Shown here: in pieces, positions 20,945 through 31,989 of the stretch
How positions within the stretch are numbered: the first letter of the stretch is position 1
Layout of the letters: each line of letters begins with the position of its first letter
NCBI GenBank assembly: GCA_900155495.1
Contig: FTLJ01000515.1
Coordinates: 1-36,988 of the forward strand
Length of the DNA: 36,988 nt
Direction of reading: 5' to 3'
Source: Porogramme epimiltina
Lineage: Eukaryota; Basidiomycota; Agaricomycetes; Polyporales; Polyporaceae
Position numbers and translations under genes: made by a program
The notes under the pieces: model-generated
The model's database searches: none
What the model was told of the DNA's origin: nothing
The model's input: only the letters and a program-made list of their open reading frames with translations

Positions 20945-21411
20945 CCGATGAAGGAGGGGTGGGGATTAGAGTGTACTGGTGCCTGGAATTACTTTTCACC
21001 TCAGCTTCCTGCCGGAGCGCGCTTCCCGACCTACGACGCGTGCAGTGTGCACAAAGCGCCCGGCCGTGGATGTTTCCCTCAGCCCCCACCCACCGAGCAT
21101 GTAAACCACGGTAATTGTCTCAAGTTTGACAAAACCGACACTGCCTTTTTAGAGTACGTCTCTATCGTGACATGTCTCCTTTCCCCCGTCTCGTCCCGAT
21201 TCGTGAGAGCCTGAACCCACAGTTTGTTTAGTGCATTTACTGAGAGTCCAGATCACAAGTAAAACCATGTAGTATATATTCACAGGGTATATATTTCTGA
21301 ATCCTCAGTGACAGCAAGTACAACGTACAGATCATCAAGAAACTAAGGCAGGGTTGGGGATGGCGACCTTTTTCTACTATACACATCTACAAGACTGGGC
21401 TCCACATAGGA
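20945..21411. other. Intergenic DNA between LYR gene and aspartic protease
   Basis: Both flanking genes are on the minus strand, so this interval contains the protease 3' flank and the LYR-gene promoter. No gene is recognised; plus-strand frames lack conserved features. Confidence 0.45.
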
Positions 21412-22989
21412 CTACTTCAGCTTCGCGAAGCCCACGGAGTTCTTGTCAATGGAGAAGACAGAGTAGACGTTCGTGATGAAACTATATCAAAGCTCGTGTT
21501 AGGGGAGATCTCGATTGCCATGCAACTCATGAAACTCACGTGTCACCAAGCAACCAGACGTTCTCCGACCCAAACCCGACGTCCCCACCAACGATGCCGC
21601 CGACACAATCAGACGAGCCCTCCTCGACCTGTCCGAGGTTCATGCTACAAGTTGCATTAGCACCTGTCTTCGCTGCACTCCGACCAGTGGAATGACCGAC
21701 CTGTCCGCGCTGAGCGGCCACGACTGCCCGCCCCAGCTGAATGCAACCTCCGGGACGGAGTCGCACGGGAAGGTGTACAAGCCCTCCTCCTCTGTGAACG
21801 GCTGGGACCCGGGCACGCTGTCCCAGAACTCCTGGGCGGCGTCGGGCGGGGCGGTGATGAGCGTGCTGCCGGTGTCGATGATCGTCTGCATCTCGCCGCT
21901 GCCCGCGGACACCTCCTTGCCGCCGACGGAGACGGAGCCGCTGCCGATGACCCAGAAGCCGACCGTGGACGAGACCTCGTGGTACTCGATGTCGCCCGTG
22001 TAGAGGTCCGTGTTCGTCCCTCCGAGGAAGAGCTCGGAGCCGCTGGCGGCAAGCTTGAAGCCGAAGGCGCCCTCGGCGACAGCACCCTGCTTCACGGCGG
22101 TGCTGAAGAAGGGATCCTATTGGAGTTACGTGAGGTCTGAGATGGGTGAGCGCGGGCGATGTTATGACGCACCTGCCCGAGGTTCGAGAGCGCAGGAAGG
22201 CCCATTCCCATGAGGCCGTCGAAAGGCTCCCCCTGGAATTCCGATGACTCTTTGGTGACAGCCGCAAAGAACTGGCCAGTGACAGAGATGTCCCCGACAG
22301 CGACTAGAAGAGGCAGTTGAGTCATTGTACGCAAAGCTTGGCGAGAGCACTAACCATCGTCGCTGTAGGGAGTCCCAGTTGCAGTGGACCCATCGCCGTA
22401 GCTGATCGAGAACGATCCCTTCTGCTTCTTGCCATCTGAGGACTTGGAGACAGTGTACTTGTCTCGGCCGCCACAGGTCTTGCAAGTGGAGAGGGGAACC
22501 CAGAGGTCGGAAGAGCCCGTGTCGAAGTCGACCGTGAACTTCTGGGGAGGGTTGCCGATCGTAATGTGCCCAATCCACAGTTGGCCCTCGTTCTCGTTGG
22601 TAAGTGGGATGTTGCTGGTAGTGTCATTGGCGCGCTTCTGGACAGATGAGGGAACAGTGGCGATAGGCTTGACCTCCGCGCCCTTGAATACCGCGTCCAG
22701 GCCAACATTGTTCTGAGCGTTGATGATGTTCTGACGGTGCTTGCTGTTGAACGGAATGCATTAGTGACTGCAAGGGGACGAATGATGCCATGGTGACGAA
22801 CTTCTTCTGCTTGACCATCTGCCGGACGGCCTTGTCGCGGTTGAAAGTGCCGTCTGGGTTGGTCAAACTGGAGCGCTTGTTCAACTTGATGGGCATGCCG
22901 GGCTTGACGCGGATGGGCTCGCTCAAGACCGGGGTCGTCGAAGCGACGAGGGTGAGCGCGAGGGCGAGAAGAGTGGCCTTGCAGAACAT
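21412..22989 (-). CDS. Secreted pepsin-like aspartic protease (family A1)
   Basis: Six minus-strand exons (22798-22989, 22355-22739, 22173-22303, 21701-22116, 21540-21644, 21412-21481) give 432 residues. A hydrophobic signal peptide ([14 protein letters not shown]) leads into a basic propeptide that probably ends near the KR at 99-100. The two catalytic Asp motifs are both intact: FDTGSSDLW (Asp about 137) and IIDTGSTLI (Asp about 317). [10 protein letters not shown] forms the flap, and [30 protein letters not shown] and [16 protein letters not shown] close the fold. The product should be secreted or vacuolar and cleave proteins at acid pH, like polyporopepsin. Intron 1 has weak splice sites (gtcacc donor, caag acceptor), so the model around residue 64 is less certain. 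A TATA box lies about 100 bp upstream of the ATG. Confidence 0.92.
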
Positions 22990-24079
22990 GGCTGGAGCTG
23001 TCAGAAAATCGAGGAGGATGGTTGAAAAGGAGGCGAGTGGGTTGGAAGAGCAGGTGGGAGCCTGACGGACAGTCGTCGCTTCGAGGGGGTGTTTATACTG
23101 GAGGCGTCCTAGGCACTGTCAGAAAGCACCGTAGCCAAATACCGCTTGACATCTATCCGGCCGAGGAACGAACTCAGTTTTTTTTCAGAGTTCGTAGTAT
23201 GATCTTCGGGAAGAACGGTCGAGTCGCCGCAGTTGCGTGGCGGAAGAGCTGCTCTTGTTGTGGAAGCAGGTTGGCCTAGGATACCACCAGTTGGCCACCA
23301 GGGCCATAGCACTTGGGGCTCAGGGGCGTCGCTGCAACATTGCGCCGTGGCGCAGATGAGGTAACCGGAAGGGAAGAAGATGCAGGGAGCCCCCGGAAGT
23401 GAAAGATGTCCGTCGAGCCTGTCCACTCGATATAGAGTTAGGGGACGCATCCGGTGCACTGGGACGCGCGAGAAGCTTGTTCGGTGATCTATCTGGCGAG
23501 TCACCTCGGGAATACCGCGATAATATCAGAGCAAGCATACCAACCATCTCAACGGGAGAGGGGGGAAGATGCTGCGACATATGGTATGACGGATGTCGTG
23601 TGTTCTACCTGTTTGAACGCGCGCGTAGCTGAGACGGCCGGGTCTCGCGGAGGCTTGGAAGACTCACATGCAGATTCGAAGATACTTGTCCGAGTCGCAT
23701 CCCGGAGGATGTGCGGTGTTTACTACCATCTTCTCATTTCGAATGATGTCGTGGCGGGGCAGTGGCCAAGTGGTCAACCGAGGAGCTGAGCAGTGCTCCC
23801 AGTCGCCGTTCAGCCACGCGTTAAACGTCTACGACCCAATCACATGCCTCCCCCCACTCACGCGATCGGCGCGTCACGGGCCTTGGGCAGACCTCGTCCG
23901 CGTCCCGCGCCCGGCAGTGCTCATTCTACTGCGTATACCACCCATCGCCCGTGCTTCCCTAGCCATATGGCGGCGCATTCCTGATTCCGAACTTGCTGCG
24001 CTGTGCACCTCACCTCACCATTCTCGCGAAACGCCCACTCGACCACTCATCGACGTCGTCAACTCGGTCTGGCCTGGAC
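22990..24079. other. ~1.1-kb divergent promoter region, protease / peroxin
   Basis: No conserved coding feature is seen. Open frames at 23109-23504 (minus) and 23668-24147 (plus) have no recognisable domain or exon structure. A TATA box for the protease lies near the left edge. Spacing is wide compared with other gene pairs here, which suits an environmentally regulated secreted enzyme. Confidence 0.45.
23092..23097 (-). promoter_or_regulatory. TATA box of the aspartic protease gene
   Basis: The minus strand reads CCAGTATAAACACC, giving a canonical TATAAA 103-108 bp upstream of the protease ATG. That spacing allows a leader of roughly 70 nt. Confidence 0.55.
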
Positions 24080-25722
24080 ATGGCCACGATGGACTATGTC
24101 GAAATACCGTCCTACGCAACCCGCCTGCGGTCAGACCGCCCAAATGATGACATACGCCCAGCCCCCAAGATCGTCACCTCCCTTCCTCGCCCAGAGCACT
24201 CCCCCGTTCGCAGTGGGGCTACGCCCACGGCGCAACCGATGTCTCCGACCAAGGCTAGTGGGTCCAATCTAACGTCTATGCTCCTCTCTTCCGCCTTGCA
24301 ACTCCCCGCCAATGCCCCCACCGCTCCTCGTGTGCAAATCATTGGCAAGGGCGCTCGTCTGCTCTCTTCCAAGGACCCACTGTCCATCCCGATCACCACG
24401 ACCAACTTCCGGCGGTTTGTGGCCAAGAGCGGGCCCATATTTTGGCTACAAGACCGGATTGAGGAAATTGTCCTGTGGAAGAAGAGTTGGAAATACACTT
24501 TAGTTTGGATGTCCGCCTACGCGTTTCTTTGTATGTCGCTATTCATTTGGACGAGCATAATGCTCACGAGACTACAGGCTACTTTCCGCAGTTAATTCTT
24601 CTCGTTCCACATGTTGCGATACTTGGTGTATTGCTCGCCACCCACCCATCAATACGAGGTTCCGGAGGTCCTGAGAACTCCTCGCCCAAAGGACTCCAAG
24701 CACCACCCCCAAGTCAGCCTGGCGAGGGCAGTGTCGACTGGTTGGCGAATCTCCAAGCCATTCAGAACCTCATGGGTGCCGTGTAAGTCGCCATGTGTCG
24801 TACTTCTGCGCATACATTGAACTCATCTTATCTTTTACTAGCTCGGATGGCCATGATCTCGTCCTACACTTCGTGCCCTACCTCACCTACGCTTCTCCCC
24901 ACACAAACATCATCCTCTCCTTCGCCCTGGTCTCTTTCCTGGCCATGGTACCTATCATCAACATGCTCCCTATGCGGACAACCTTCCTCGTTCTCGGACT
25001 CCTCCCTTTCTTCATCACGCACCCGTTCACTCAGCAGTCCCTCCTCCCTGTCTTCCAGTCCGGCCTAGGCCCACACGTCATCGCCCTCCGCGCACGCCTC
25101 TTTCGGCTCATTGATGACGACAACCTCGATGACAAACACTGGGGCACGGAGCTCCGTGAGGTCGAGCTTTACGAGAACGAGCGCTGGGTCCCCGGCACAA
25201 GCACTGGGGCGGACGAGAAGGCGAGGACAGACGGCGCGGGCTCGTGGGGTAAGACCAGTCTGAAGCCGGCAGAGCGCAAGGCGTGGACGCGGGGGCGCGA
25301 TGGCTGGAGCGGCGTCGCGGACGACGGGAGCCACGAGGTCAGGTAAGCACGTTCCATGAGTAACGCCGCGGGCGGGGGCCGGGGTGGGCACGCGCTGACG
25401 GGATCGTGGTCTGTTTTGCGCAGCAGCAACCTGACGTTCTCCCTCGCGCCTGGGTGGTCTTTCGTCGAGACGGAGGACTGGCGGCCGGACTTGGAGGGGG
25501 TGTGGGGAGGCCTCGAGGGCGCCGATGAGAGTGAGCACAATCGCCGAGCGTAGACCGGGTTTTGCATGCTGACGTTGAATCTCAGATGGTTGGGTCTATA
25601 CCGACGATATTTGGCACGACCCCCATTCCCGCCCGCTAGAAGAGTGGAAAACTGCTGGTGGGATTACGAGAAGGCGGCGTTGGACACGGCGTATATATTA
25701 CAGTCCGACGGCCACTGTGTAA
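24080..25722 (+). CDS. Peroxisomal membrane peroxin with dysferlin-like motifs (Pex24/Pex28-32 type)
   Basis: Exons 24080-24530, 24578-24782, 24842-25342, 25424-25530 and 25586-25722 give 466 residues. After a disordered Ser/Pro-rich start, the region at 105-290 holds several hydrophobic segments (FPQLILLVPHVAILGVLLAT, IILSFALVSFLAMVPII, TTFLVLGLLPFF). The C-terminal half carries the Trp-rich dysferlin pattern: VELYENERW (about 326-334), ERKAWTRGRDGW, FSLAPGWSFVETEDW, NGWVYTDDIWHD, ending in RRRRWTRR. This combination defines the integral peroxisomal membrane peroxin family, which in yeasts controls peroxisome size, number and ER contacts. The assignment to a specific PEX number is not possible by eye. 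An in-frame upstream codon at 23993 would add 29 residues; the ATG at 24080 is preferred. Confidence 0.88.
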
Positions 25723-26223
25723 GTGTATTAATTGTAATCTACTGGTTCCTGGCTACGCTCGCCAGGGCATGTGCCCTCTTCGTGCCGCGCCTGCCCCATG
25801 ACAGCGACCGCGGGGCATCGTTCTCGAACTTCAACCGCATCTTAGGCACCCACGCCACAACGCCCAATACCTCTCTTCTCTCCAACGTGGTCAACCCCAT
25901 TGCCAGAAAAGGTTGGCGAACGTCCTGACACGGATGCGCCAAGAGCTCGTGTTGCCTCCCATCGCGCGCCGCCTCGTGTTCATTTGGGGCATCCCATGCT
26001 CACAATACTCCTTCTGAAGCGGACATGCATAAGAATGCGAGGCTCCGGCTTATCTGTTGGCAGGTGACAGCGCTACGGTGTCCCTCGTGTCATCTATACA
26101 TAGACCGTGGCAATAGTCGAGTACGTCTTCAAAGTCTACTTCGGGGGCGGTACCCTATCCCGCTGCTAAATCCCCGTCCGTTGACATCCAACGCCCTCGA
26201 CTTACTCCCGCCGCACAGGTACC
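25723..26223. other. Intergenic DNA between peroxin gene and P450-1
   Basis: 501 bp holding the peroxin 3' flank and the P450-1 promoter. No gene or clear TATA box is seen. Confidence 0.45.
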
Positions 26224-28334
26224 ATGTCGACGTCCTGGGCGGTCCCGACCATCCCCTCGCCCCTCGGCGCACTTCTGCTCCTTTCGCTCGCGGTTTACGC
26301 GTCGTCCCTCGCCAAGTGGCGGGCCCGCACCCGCGGTCATTCGCTCCCGCCAGGGCCAAGACGGTACCCGTTCATCGGGACCCTTTTCTTCTGGCACAAA
26401 CGAGATCTATGGGAGGCCAACCAGATTCTCCACGAAAATTACGGTACGCTCCCACATGACTATACGCGCTCCACGTCCTGATCGAGTGCATCGCGCGCCA
26501 GGGGACGTCGTGTACGTCCCCGCCTTCGGGCAGTCCATCGTCGTGCTGTGTGGCCCGCGCGCGATCATCGATCTCCTCGAGAAGCGCTCCGCGATCACCT
26601 CTGACCGCGCGACCACCCCGCTCAACGACCTGTGAGTTCGACCACGACTGGTCTTGCGACACGGGGGCAGTGTGCTCACGCGCGCGGGGGTCTCTAGGGC
26701 TGGACAGGGCTTCAACTTCACGAGCATGGGGTACGGCGAGTGGTGGAGGCGCCATCGCCGCGCGCTCTGGCAGCACTTCACCCCGGCCGCGACCGCGCGC
26801 CACGCGCCCATTCAGCGCGCCTTCGCGCGCCTCTTCGCGCGTAAGCTCCTCGCAGACCCGAGCAAATTGACAGAGCACATACGCTAGTGAGTTTATTCTC
26901 TTGCTCCCCCCCTCCCGTTTCTCTCAACCGAACGCGGGCACTACCTACCACTTATCATCCCCCGCAGTACTTTCGCGGCGGCCATCGTGAAGATCGTGTA
27001 TGGTTTCGACGTCCGCGACACGGGCGACCCCTACATCGCGGGGATGGAGAGCCTGGTTCGAACCGCGGAGATCTTCACGCCTGGGAAGTACCTCGTCACG
27101 TCTTTACCTATCTTGCGGTTCGTGCCTGAGTGGGTCCCTGGCGCGGGCTTCCAGAAGGTGTTCGCGACCGCGCGGCGTGTGTCCGACCAGATCAGGGAAG
27201 CACTCTGCGCGCGGACGCGCGAGGGGATGGTAGGTTCTCCTCTGAAACCGCGGAGCGCGGGTGCCTGACGTATCGCTGTTGCTTGCAGGTCAGCGGCGAG
27301 ACGTCACATTCTGTCATGGCGGAACTGCTGACGCGACTGGAGGACTACGAAGATGGAGAAGAGGTCGCCAAGAATGTGGCACTCATATCTTTTGAAGGTA
27401 AAGTTATATCCGGTCTACTTCATGCACGTATCAGGAATTGACGAGACCTCGACAGCTGGCGCAGATACGGTAAGCTGGCATCACAACATCAACACTTGGT
27501 CCAACTTTGACCGGTTTCTCGGCATAGACGTTCTCCACTCTGCAGTCGTTCTTCCTAGCTATGTCCTTGAACCCTGATGTTCAGAAGAAGGCTCAAGCCG
27601 AGCTCGATTTGGTGGTTGGCCCGGACCGCCTGCCCGACCACGGTGACAAACCAATGCTACCTTACGTCAATGCTATTGTCAAGGAGGCCCTCCGGTGGCA
27701 AAATGTCCTCCCCATAAGCCTCCCCCACCGATCCATCGAGGATGTAGTGTACGACGGGCACTTCATTCCTGCCGGGACGTTCCTAATGCCCCATACATGG
27801 TGTGTCAACTGATCTTAGACTTGTTGCGCTTTAATCGTTCTGAACATATTCTAGGGGTTGTTTGCACGATCCAACCGCGTACCCTGAGCCAGACCAATTC
27901 CTTCCGGATCGTTTCATGCGGGCTGGCGAACCCGACCTAGATATCCGCGACCCCATGAAGTTCGCATTTGGATATGGGCGTAGGTAAGCGAGCACTCTCG
28001 AGGCTAGTCAGCGCAAAATGTGTGGATCGTAACCTGATTATGTTCTAGGGGATGTCCTGGGAAGCATTTCGCGGAAAGTTCCTTGTTTATCAATATCGCC
28101 ATCGTTCTGCACACATTCCAGATCACCGCGCCGCTGGACGGTAACGGGAAGCCCATTAAAGTCGAACCAAGAATGACGAATGGCATTATGTCGTGGGTGC
28201 AGTTTTGCCCACTGCGGCGACCTCATGATACTTACTTTGACTGGCCATGATGTGCTTCCAGATACCCTCAAGATTGTCGTTGCACGCTCAAGTTGCGTTC
28301 TGAAAGAGCGAAGGCTTTGATTATGGATGATTGA
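26224..28334 (+). CDS. Cytochrome P450 monooxygenase (array copy 1)
   Basis: Ten exons (26224-26443, 26502-26631, 26698-26886, 26968-27229, 27289-27397, 27456-27469, 27528-27799, 27855-27983, 28049-28192, 28262-28334) give 513 residues. Landmarks are an N-terminal membrane anchor (LGALLLLSLAVYASSLA), the PPGP hinge, WWRRHRRALWQHFTP in helix C, AGADTT (304-309) in the oxygen-binding I helix, KEALR with the ExxR pair E361/R364, FLPDRF in the PERF position and the heme loop FGYGRRGCPG with Cys444. All catalytic residues are present. It should be an ER-bound monooxygenase fed electrons by P450 reductase; the substrate is unknown. The gene heads a tandem array with identical intron positions, so the three arose by duplication. 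Exon 6 is only 14 nt and encodes the GADT core. Confidence 0.95.
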
Positions 28335-28827
28335 GGCATGTATCCGGGCATTTCGTGTTGTCCTGGGATCTTGAACTGAAGTGTATATACTTACCGTCCG
28401 CAGCTCGATGCAACTTTACCCTGTATTCCTAGTTCTTTTAAGCTGTTACGGGAGTAAGCGCCAATCCTCTCGCATAGAACCTTGCCTCTGATTATGAGCC
28501 TAGTGTGGTCCGAAATGTTCGGGAGGGTTGCCTATATTTACTTCCAGCAGGCGGAGTACAGGTTCCTGAGCAGTGCATATATACTGTTGTTCAATGGCGA
28601 ATGTGAGTGTACATAGAATGTGATCACGTGAATTTCCCTCGTCCATCGTAACTTGGCGATTCTGGTGACGCTATATATTCGCTTGCGAACCATAGCCGGC
28701 GCCAAAACAAGAAAATTGCAAGCGTTGATAAAACGCCGCAGAGTAGTTCTCTGGAACGCTGCCACTGTAGCATTTCGCATGAGGTAAGTGTAATGCCTCA
28801 CTCGCACAGACACGTTGCTCATCATTC
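28335..28827. other. Intergenic DNA after P450-1
   Basis: 493 bp with the P450-1 3' flank. AT-rich; no gene recognised. A minus-strand frame (28538-28825) has no domain. Confidence 0.4.
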
Positions 28828-29310
28828 ATGACCACCAACCCTCTTTTCCATCATTTTCAAAGGTTCAGCTACTTCAACTTTGAACCCATTTTGGCGGCGG
28901 ATGAGAAGTGCATTACAAATTGGCTTCTGACACTCACGTCAGATACTGCTTCAATGCCAATGCTGGAACTAAAGCGGGATCCACAGGTTACGCCATAACA
29001 GGTCGTCTGAATAGGTGCCACGACGAGGAACCTCCATATCAACACCGAGCTTGACCCTTCCACTAACTTCGCCGAATGGAACGGATGAAACCCGACACCT
29101 GGTGACCTCCTGCGCTTCACCTGTATCTATTGGACGGCCCACGCCCTCCGGCAGTGGGGCTTCTTTTACTTCAACGGCGGACTTGAGGAGTACATAGAAC
29201 ACTTCCCTCAGGCCCATGATAGCACCGCAGCGTCTCTTGTGCGCCTCCGCGACACATATTTCTTCCATCCTTGGCGTGATGTGAGTCGAGGGCAGTCAAC
29301 CCCGTGATAT
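28828..29310 (+). pseudogene. Decayed reading frame of unknown family between P450-1 and P450-2
   Basis: Starting from an ATG at 28828, one plus-strand frame gives protein-like sequence for about 158 codons but is broken by three in-frame stops: a TAA near 28965 and TGAs near 28979 and 29087. Before the first stop it reads FSYFNFEPILAADEKCITNW and PMLELKRDPQ. After the last stop it reads GDLLRFTCIYWTAHALRQWG, FFYFNGGLEEYIEHFPQAHD and VRLRDTYFFHPWRDV. The aromatic-rich, helix-like content across the stops in a single frame suggests a former gene or exon inactivated by point mutations. No GT-AG interval of normal size removes the first two stops. I do not recognise the family, and it does not resemble the flanking P450s. 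Confidence 0.3.
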
Positions 29311-29329
29311 ATGCTCATTGCTCGGGATC

Positions 29330-31408
29330 ATGCCCTCTTGGACCGTATTTGCAGCTCCTTACCCCTTCAGTATCATTACACTCCTCCTACTAGCCGTCTA
29401 TGCGTCGGTCGTCTCCAAATGGCGTACTCGCACTCGCGGTCATCCGCTACCTCCTGGTCCCAGCTGGTACGCTCTTCTCAGAGGACAACTTTTCGGAGAC
29501 AAACGGGACTTGTGGGACGTTAATGCTGATCTCCGCAATACGTATGGTACGTGATATCCGACTGCTCATGTACCACTTATGTTGACTTCCTGAGTCGTGG
29601 ATAGGCGACGTCGTATACATCCCGACGTTAAGTGAGAACATCGTCCTTTTGGGAAGCTCCCAAGCGATCTTCGACCTCCTCGAAAAACACTCCGCAATCA
29701 CTTCGGATAGGCCTCAAACGCCATTGACTGAGCTGTAAGTGTGGACGTACCTCCAGATTCCACCACACCTCCTAATGGCCATAGAACTACAGGCTTGGTC
29801 AAACGTTCAACCTCTCAATAATGGGATACGGCGACTGGTGGCGGCGACACCGCCGTGCGTTTTGGCAGCACTTCACCCCTACCTCTACAGTAAAGCATGC
29901 AACCACGCAATGTGCCTTCGCGCGCCTTTTTGCCCGCAAGCTCCTGGCGGAACCCGATACGCTGATAGAGCATATACGATAGTAAGATTGTCTTCGCAGT
30001 CTGGGCCCCGTGGTGATCGGATTTGTGACGTTGATCCTGTCTCTTCCGGTCACAGCACCTTTGCGGCGGCCATCGTGAAGATAATTTACGGGTTCGACGT
30101 CGAGCAATCCGGAGATCCGTACATCGCACGGATGGAGGAGGTGCTCAAGTCGCTTGTGGCGTTCACGCCTGGGCAATTCATGGTGGAGTCGCTGCCCATA
30201 TTGCGCTTCGTGCCCGAGTGGGTGCCAGGTGCTGGGTTCCAGAAGAAGTTCGCTGCAGCACGTCGGACCGCTAACGGCATTAAGGAGGATCTCTACTCAC
30301 GAACGAAGGAGGGTATGGTGAGCCTTCCGGGACGGCAGCAATAAACGGAAGCGCGTCATTGATTTTTCTGTTTAGGTCACGGGGGAGACATCAAGTTGCG
30401 TCATGGCTGAGACACTGAAGAGACTGGCCGACGACGAAGACGGTGAAGAGATCGCTAAGAACGTTTCTCTTATCTCATTCGAAGGTACGCATCAGCGCCA
30501 CATGCAATATGTACCATCCGCTCAAGGGCAGAATATGGTAAAGCCGGAGCAGACACGGTGAGCATGAATCAAAGTCGAAGCTAGTTGACCCACTTCCAAC
30601 GTCAAGACACCGCCTAGACATTCTCGACTTTACAGTCGTTCTTCTTAGCCATGTCTCTCTACCCCGAAGTCCAGAAGAAAGCTCAAGCCGAGCTAGACTT
30701 GGTGGTTGGACCGGATCGTTTCCCGGACCACGACGATAAGCCAATGCTACCATATGTGAACGCGATTGTGAAAGAATCCCTGAGGTGGCAGACCGTGCTT
30801 CCCATCAGTATTTTCCACAGAACAACGGAGGATATCGTTTACAATGGATACTTCCTTCCCGCCGGGACTATCATTGTCCCTGACACTTGGTGCGCGGACT
30901 TCTTCCTGCCCCTTTCAGCCTGTATCGTACTAATAAGCAGTCCTTAGGGGTTGCCTGCACGATCCTGTCGCGTATCCTGAGCCGACACAATTTATTCCTG
31001 AGCGTTTTCTTCGAGACGGAAAATTGGACACGACTATCCGCGACCCGGCGAAATTCGCATTTGGGTATGGCCGTCGGTCAGTATTTGACTGATAAGCCGA
31101 CGATTCGACACTGACCAAACTGTCATAGAATCTGTCCAGGGAAACATTTTGCAGAGAACTCCTTGTTCATCAACATTGCCACCGTCCTACATGCATTCGA
31201 AATCACGCCACCTTCGGATGCAGAAGGAAGACCGATCCGTATCGAGCCTAGCACGACGAATACCATTGTGTCGTAAGCCCCATCCACTCCGCGTTATTGT
31301 AGGCAGCGTCTCTGAACGTCAGAGTGCGCCATAAGGTATCCGAAAAACTGTCGCTGCACAGTGACGCCACGATCCGAAAAGATGAAGGCTCTGATATTGG
31401 GCGATTGA
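29330..31408 (+). CDS. Cytochrome P450 monooxygenase (array copy 2)
   Basis: Ten exons (29330-29546, 29605-29734, 29793-29981, 30056-30317, 30376-30484, 30544-30557, 30618-30889, 30948-31076, 31129-31272, 31336-31408) give 512 residues, one codon shorter than copy 1. Landmarks are the anchor FSIITLLLLAVYASVV, hinge PPGP, WWRRHRRAFWQHFTP in helix C, AGADTT in the I helix, KESLR for the ExxR motif, FIPERF in the PERF position, and the heme loop FGYGRRICPG with Cys443. It is the closer relative of copy 1: long matches such as QKKAQAELDLVVGPDR and LRFVPEWVPGAGFQK are shared. Exon sizes and phases equal those of copy 1. The acceptor of the 14-nt exon is aag rather than cag or tag. Substrate unknown. 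Confidence 0.95.
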
Positions 31409-31989
31409 GGCGTATGTTGGATGACTTGGCACTGCGAAAATACGGAGTATCCTCGCCAATGCACGGACAAGACGGTGGGCCTAGACGTGTAGTGAGTGGC
31501 TATTAGTATGCAATCAAATGACATTGATCGAGAACCTCTCCAGATACTACATCTTACGTCTCTCTTTACATGACAGAGGCGCGTGTTGGAGACTGAGCCG
31601 ATTTTAAGTACCCCTTTGATGTGGATCTGCGGCGATCAACCGCTGTGAGACGCTTCGAGACTCTCAGAAGGTACTTCAATTCAGACCGACGCCCCTTTTG
31701 AGTCATTCGAAGATATTGGAGTCACTCGAAAGCGTTTGAGTCACTCGAAGGTATCCCGGTACCGTTGGGAATAACGTCCGACCCGACAGCTGGTGGTCGC
31801 AATGCGGATTTGAGCTGCTAGTTTAGGAAAGGATGCCCCTGGAAGAAGCAAACTTCTGTCGTGGTCGCGTGGAGCGGCCGTCCAACGAGTGTGCCCTGTC
31901 GGCTAACCTCGTTGCAGGTGGGGAGCGGCGCGTGGCCATATAACGTCTCAGAGGCCCGCAATGTTGCCCCCACCCCGCCTCCCCTCATA
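31409..31989. other. Promoter region of P450-3
   Basis: 581 bp with no gene. It contains a three-unit 19-bp-periodic repeat (31700-31749, separate entry). An ATATAA at 31938-31943, about 50 bp before the ATG of P450-3, could serve as a TATA element. Confidence 0.45.
31700..31749 (+). promoter_or_regulatory. Three GAGTCAYTCGAA repeats at exact 19-bp spacing
   Basis: GAGTCATTCGAA at 31700-31711, GAGTCACTCGAA at 31719-31730 and GAGTCACTCGAA at 31738-31749 are spaced 19 bp start to start, while the DNA between them differs. The first and third are preceded by T, giving TGAGTCA, the Gcn4/AP-1 bZIP half-palindrome. They lie 240-290 bp upstream of the P450-3 ATG, a natural place for an activator array. 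Factor identity is inference. Confidence 0.45.

Noticed and set aside
23109..23504. 131-codon minus-strand reading frame upstream of the protease
   Set aside because: Cys/Pro/Trp-rich chance-like composition, no domain and no plausible splice partners; the region is better explained as promoter DNA.
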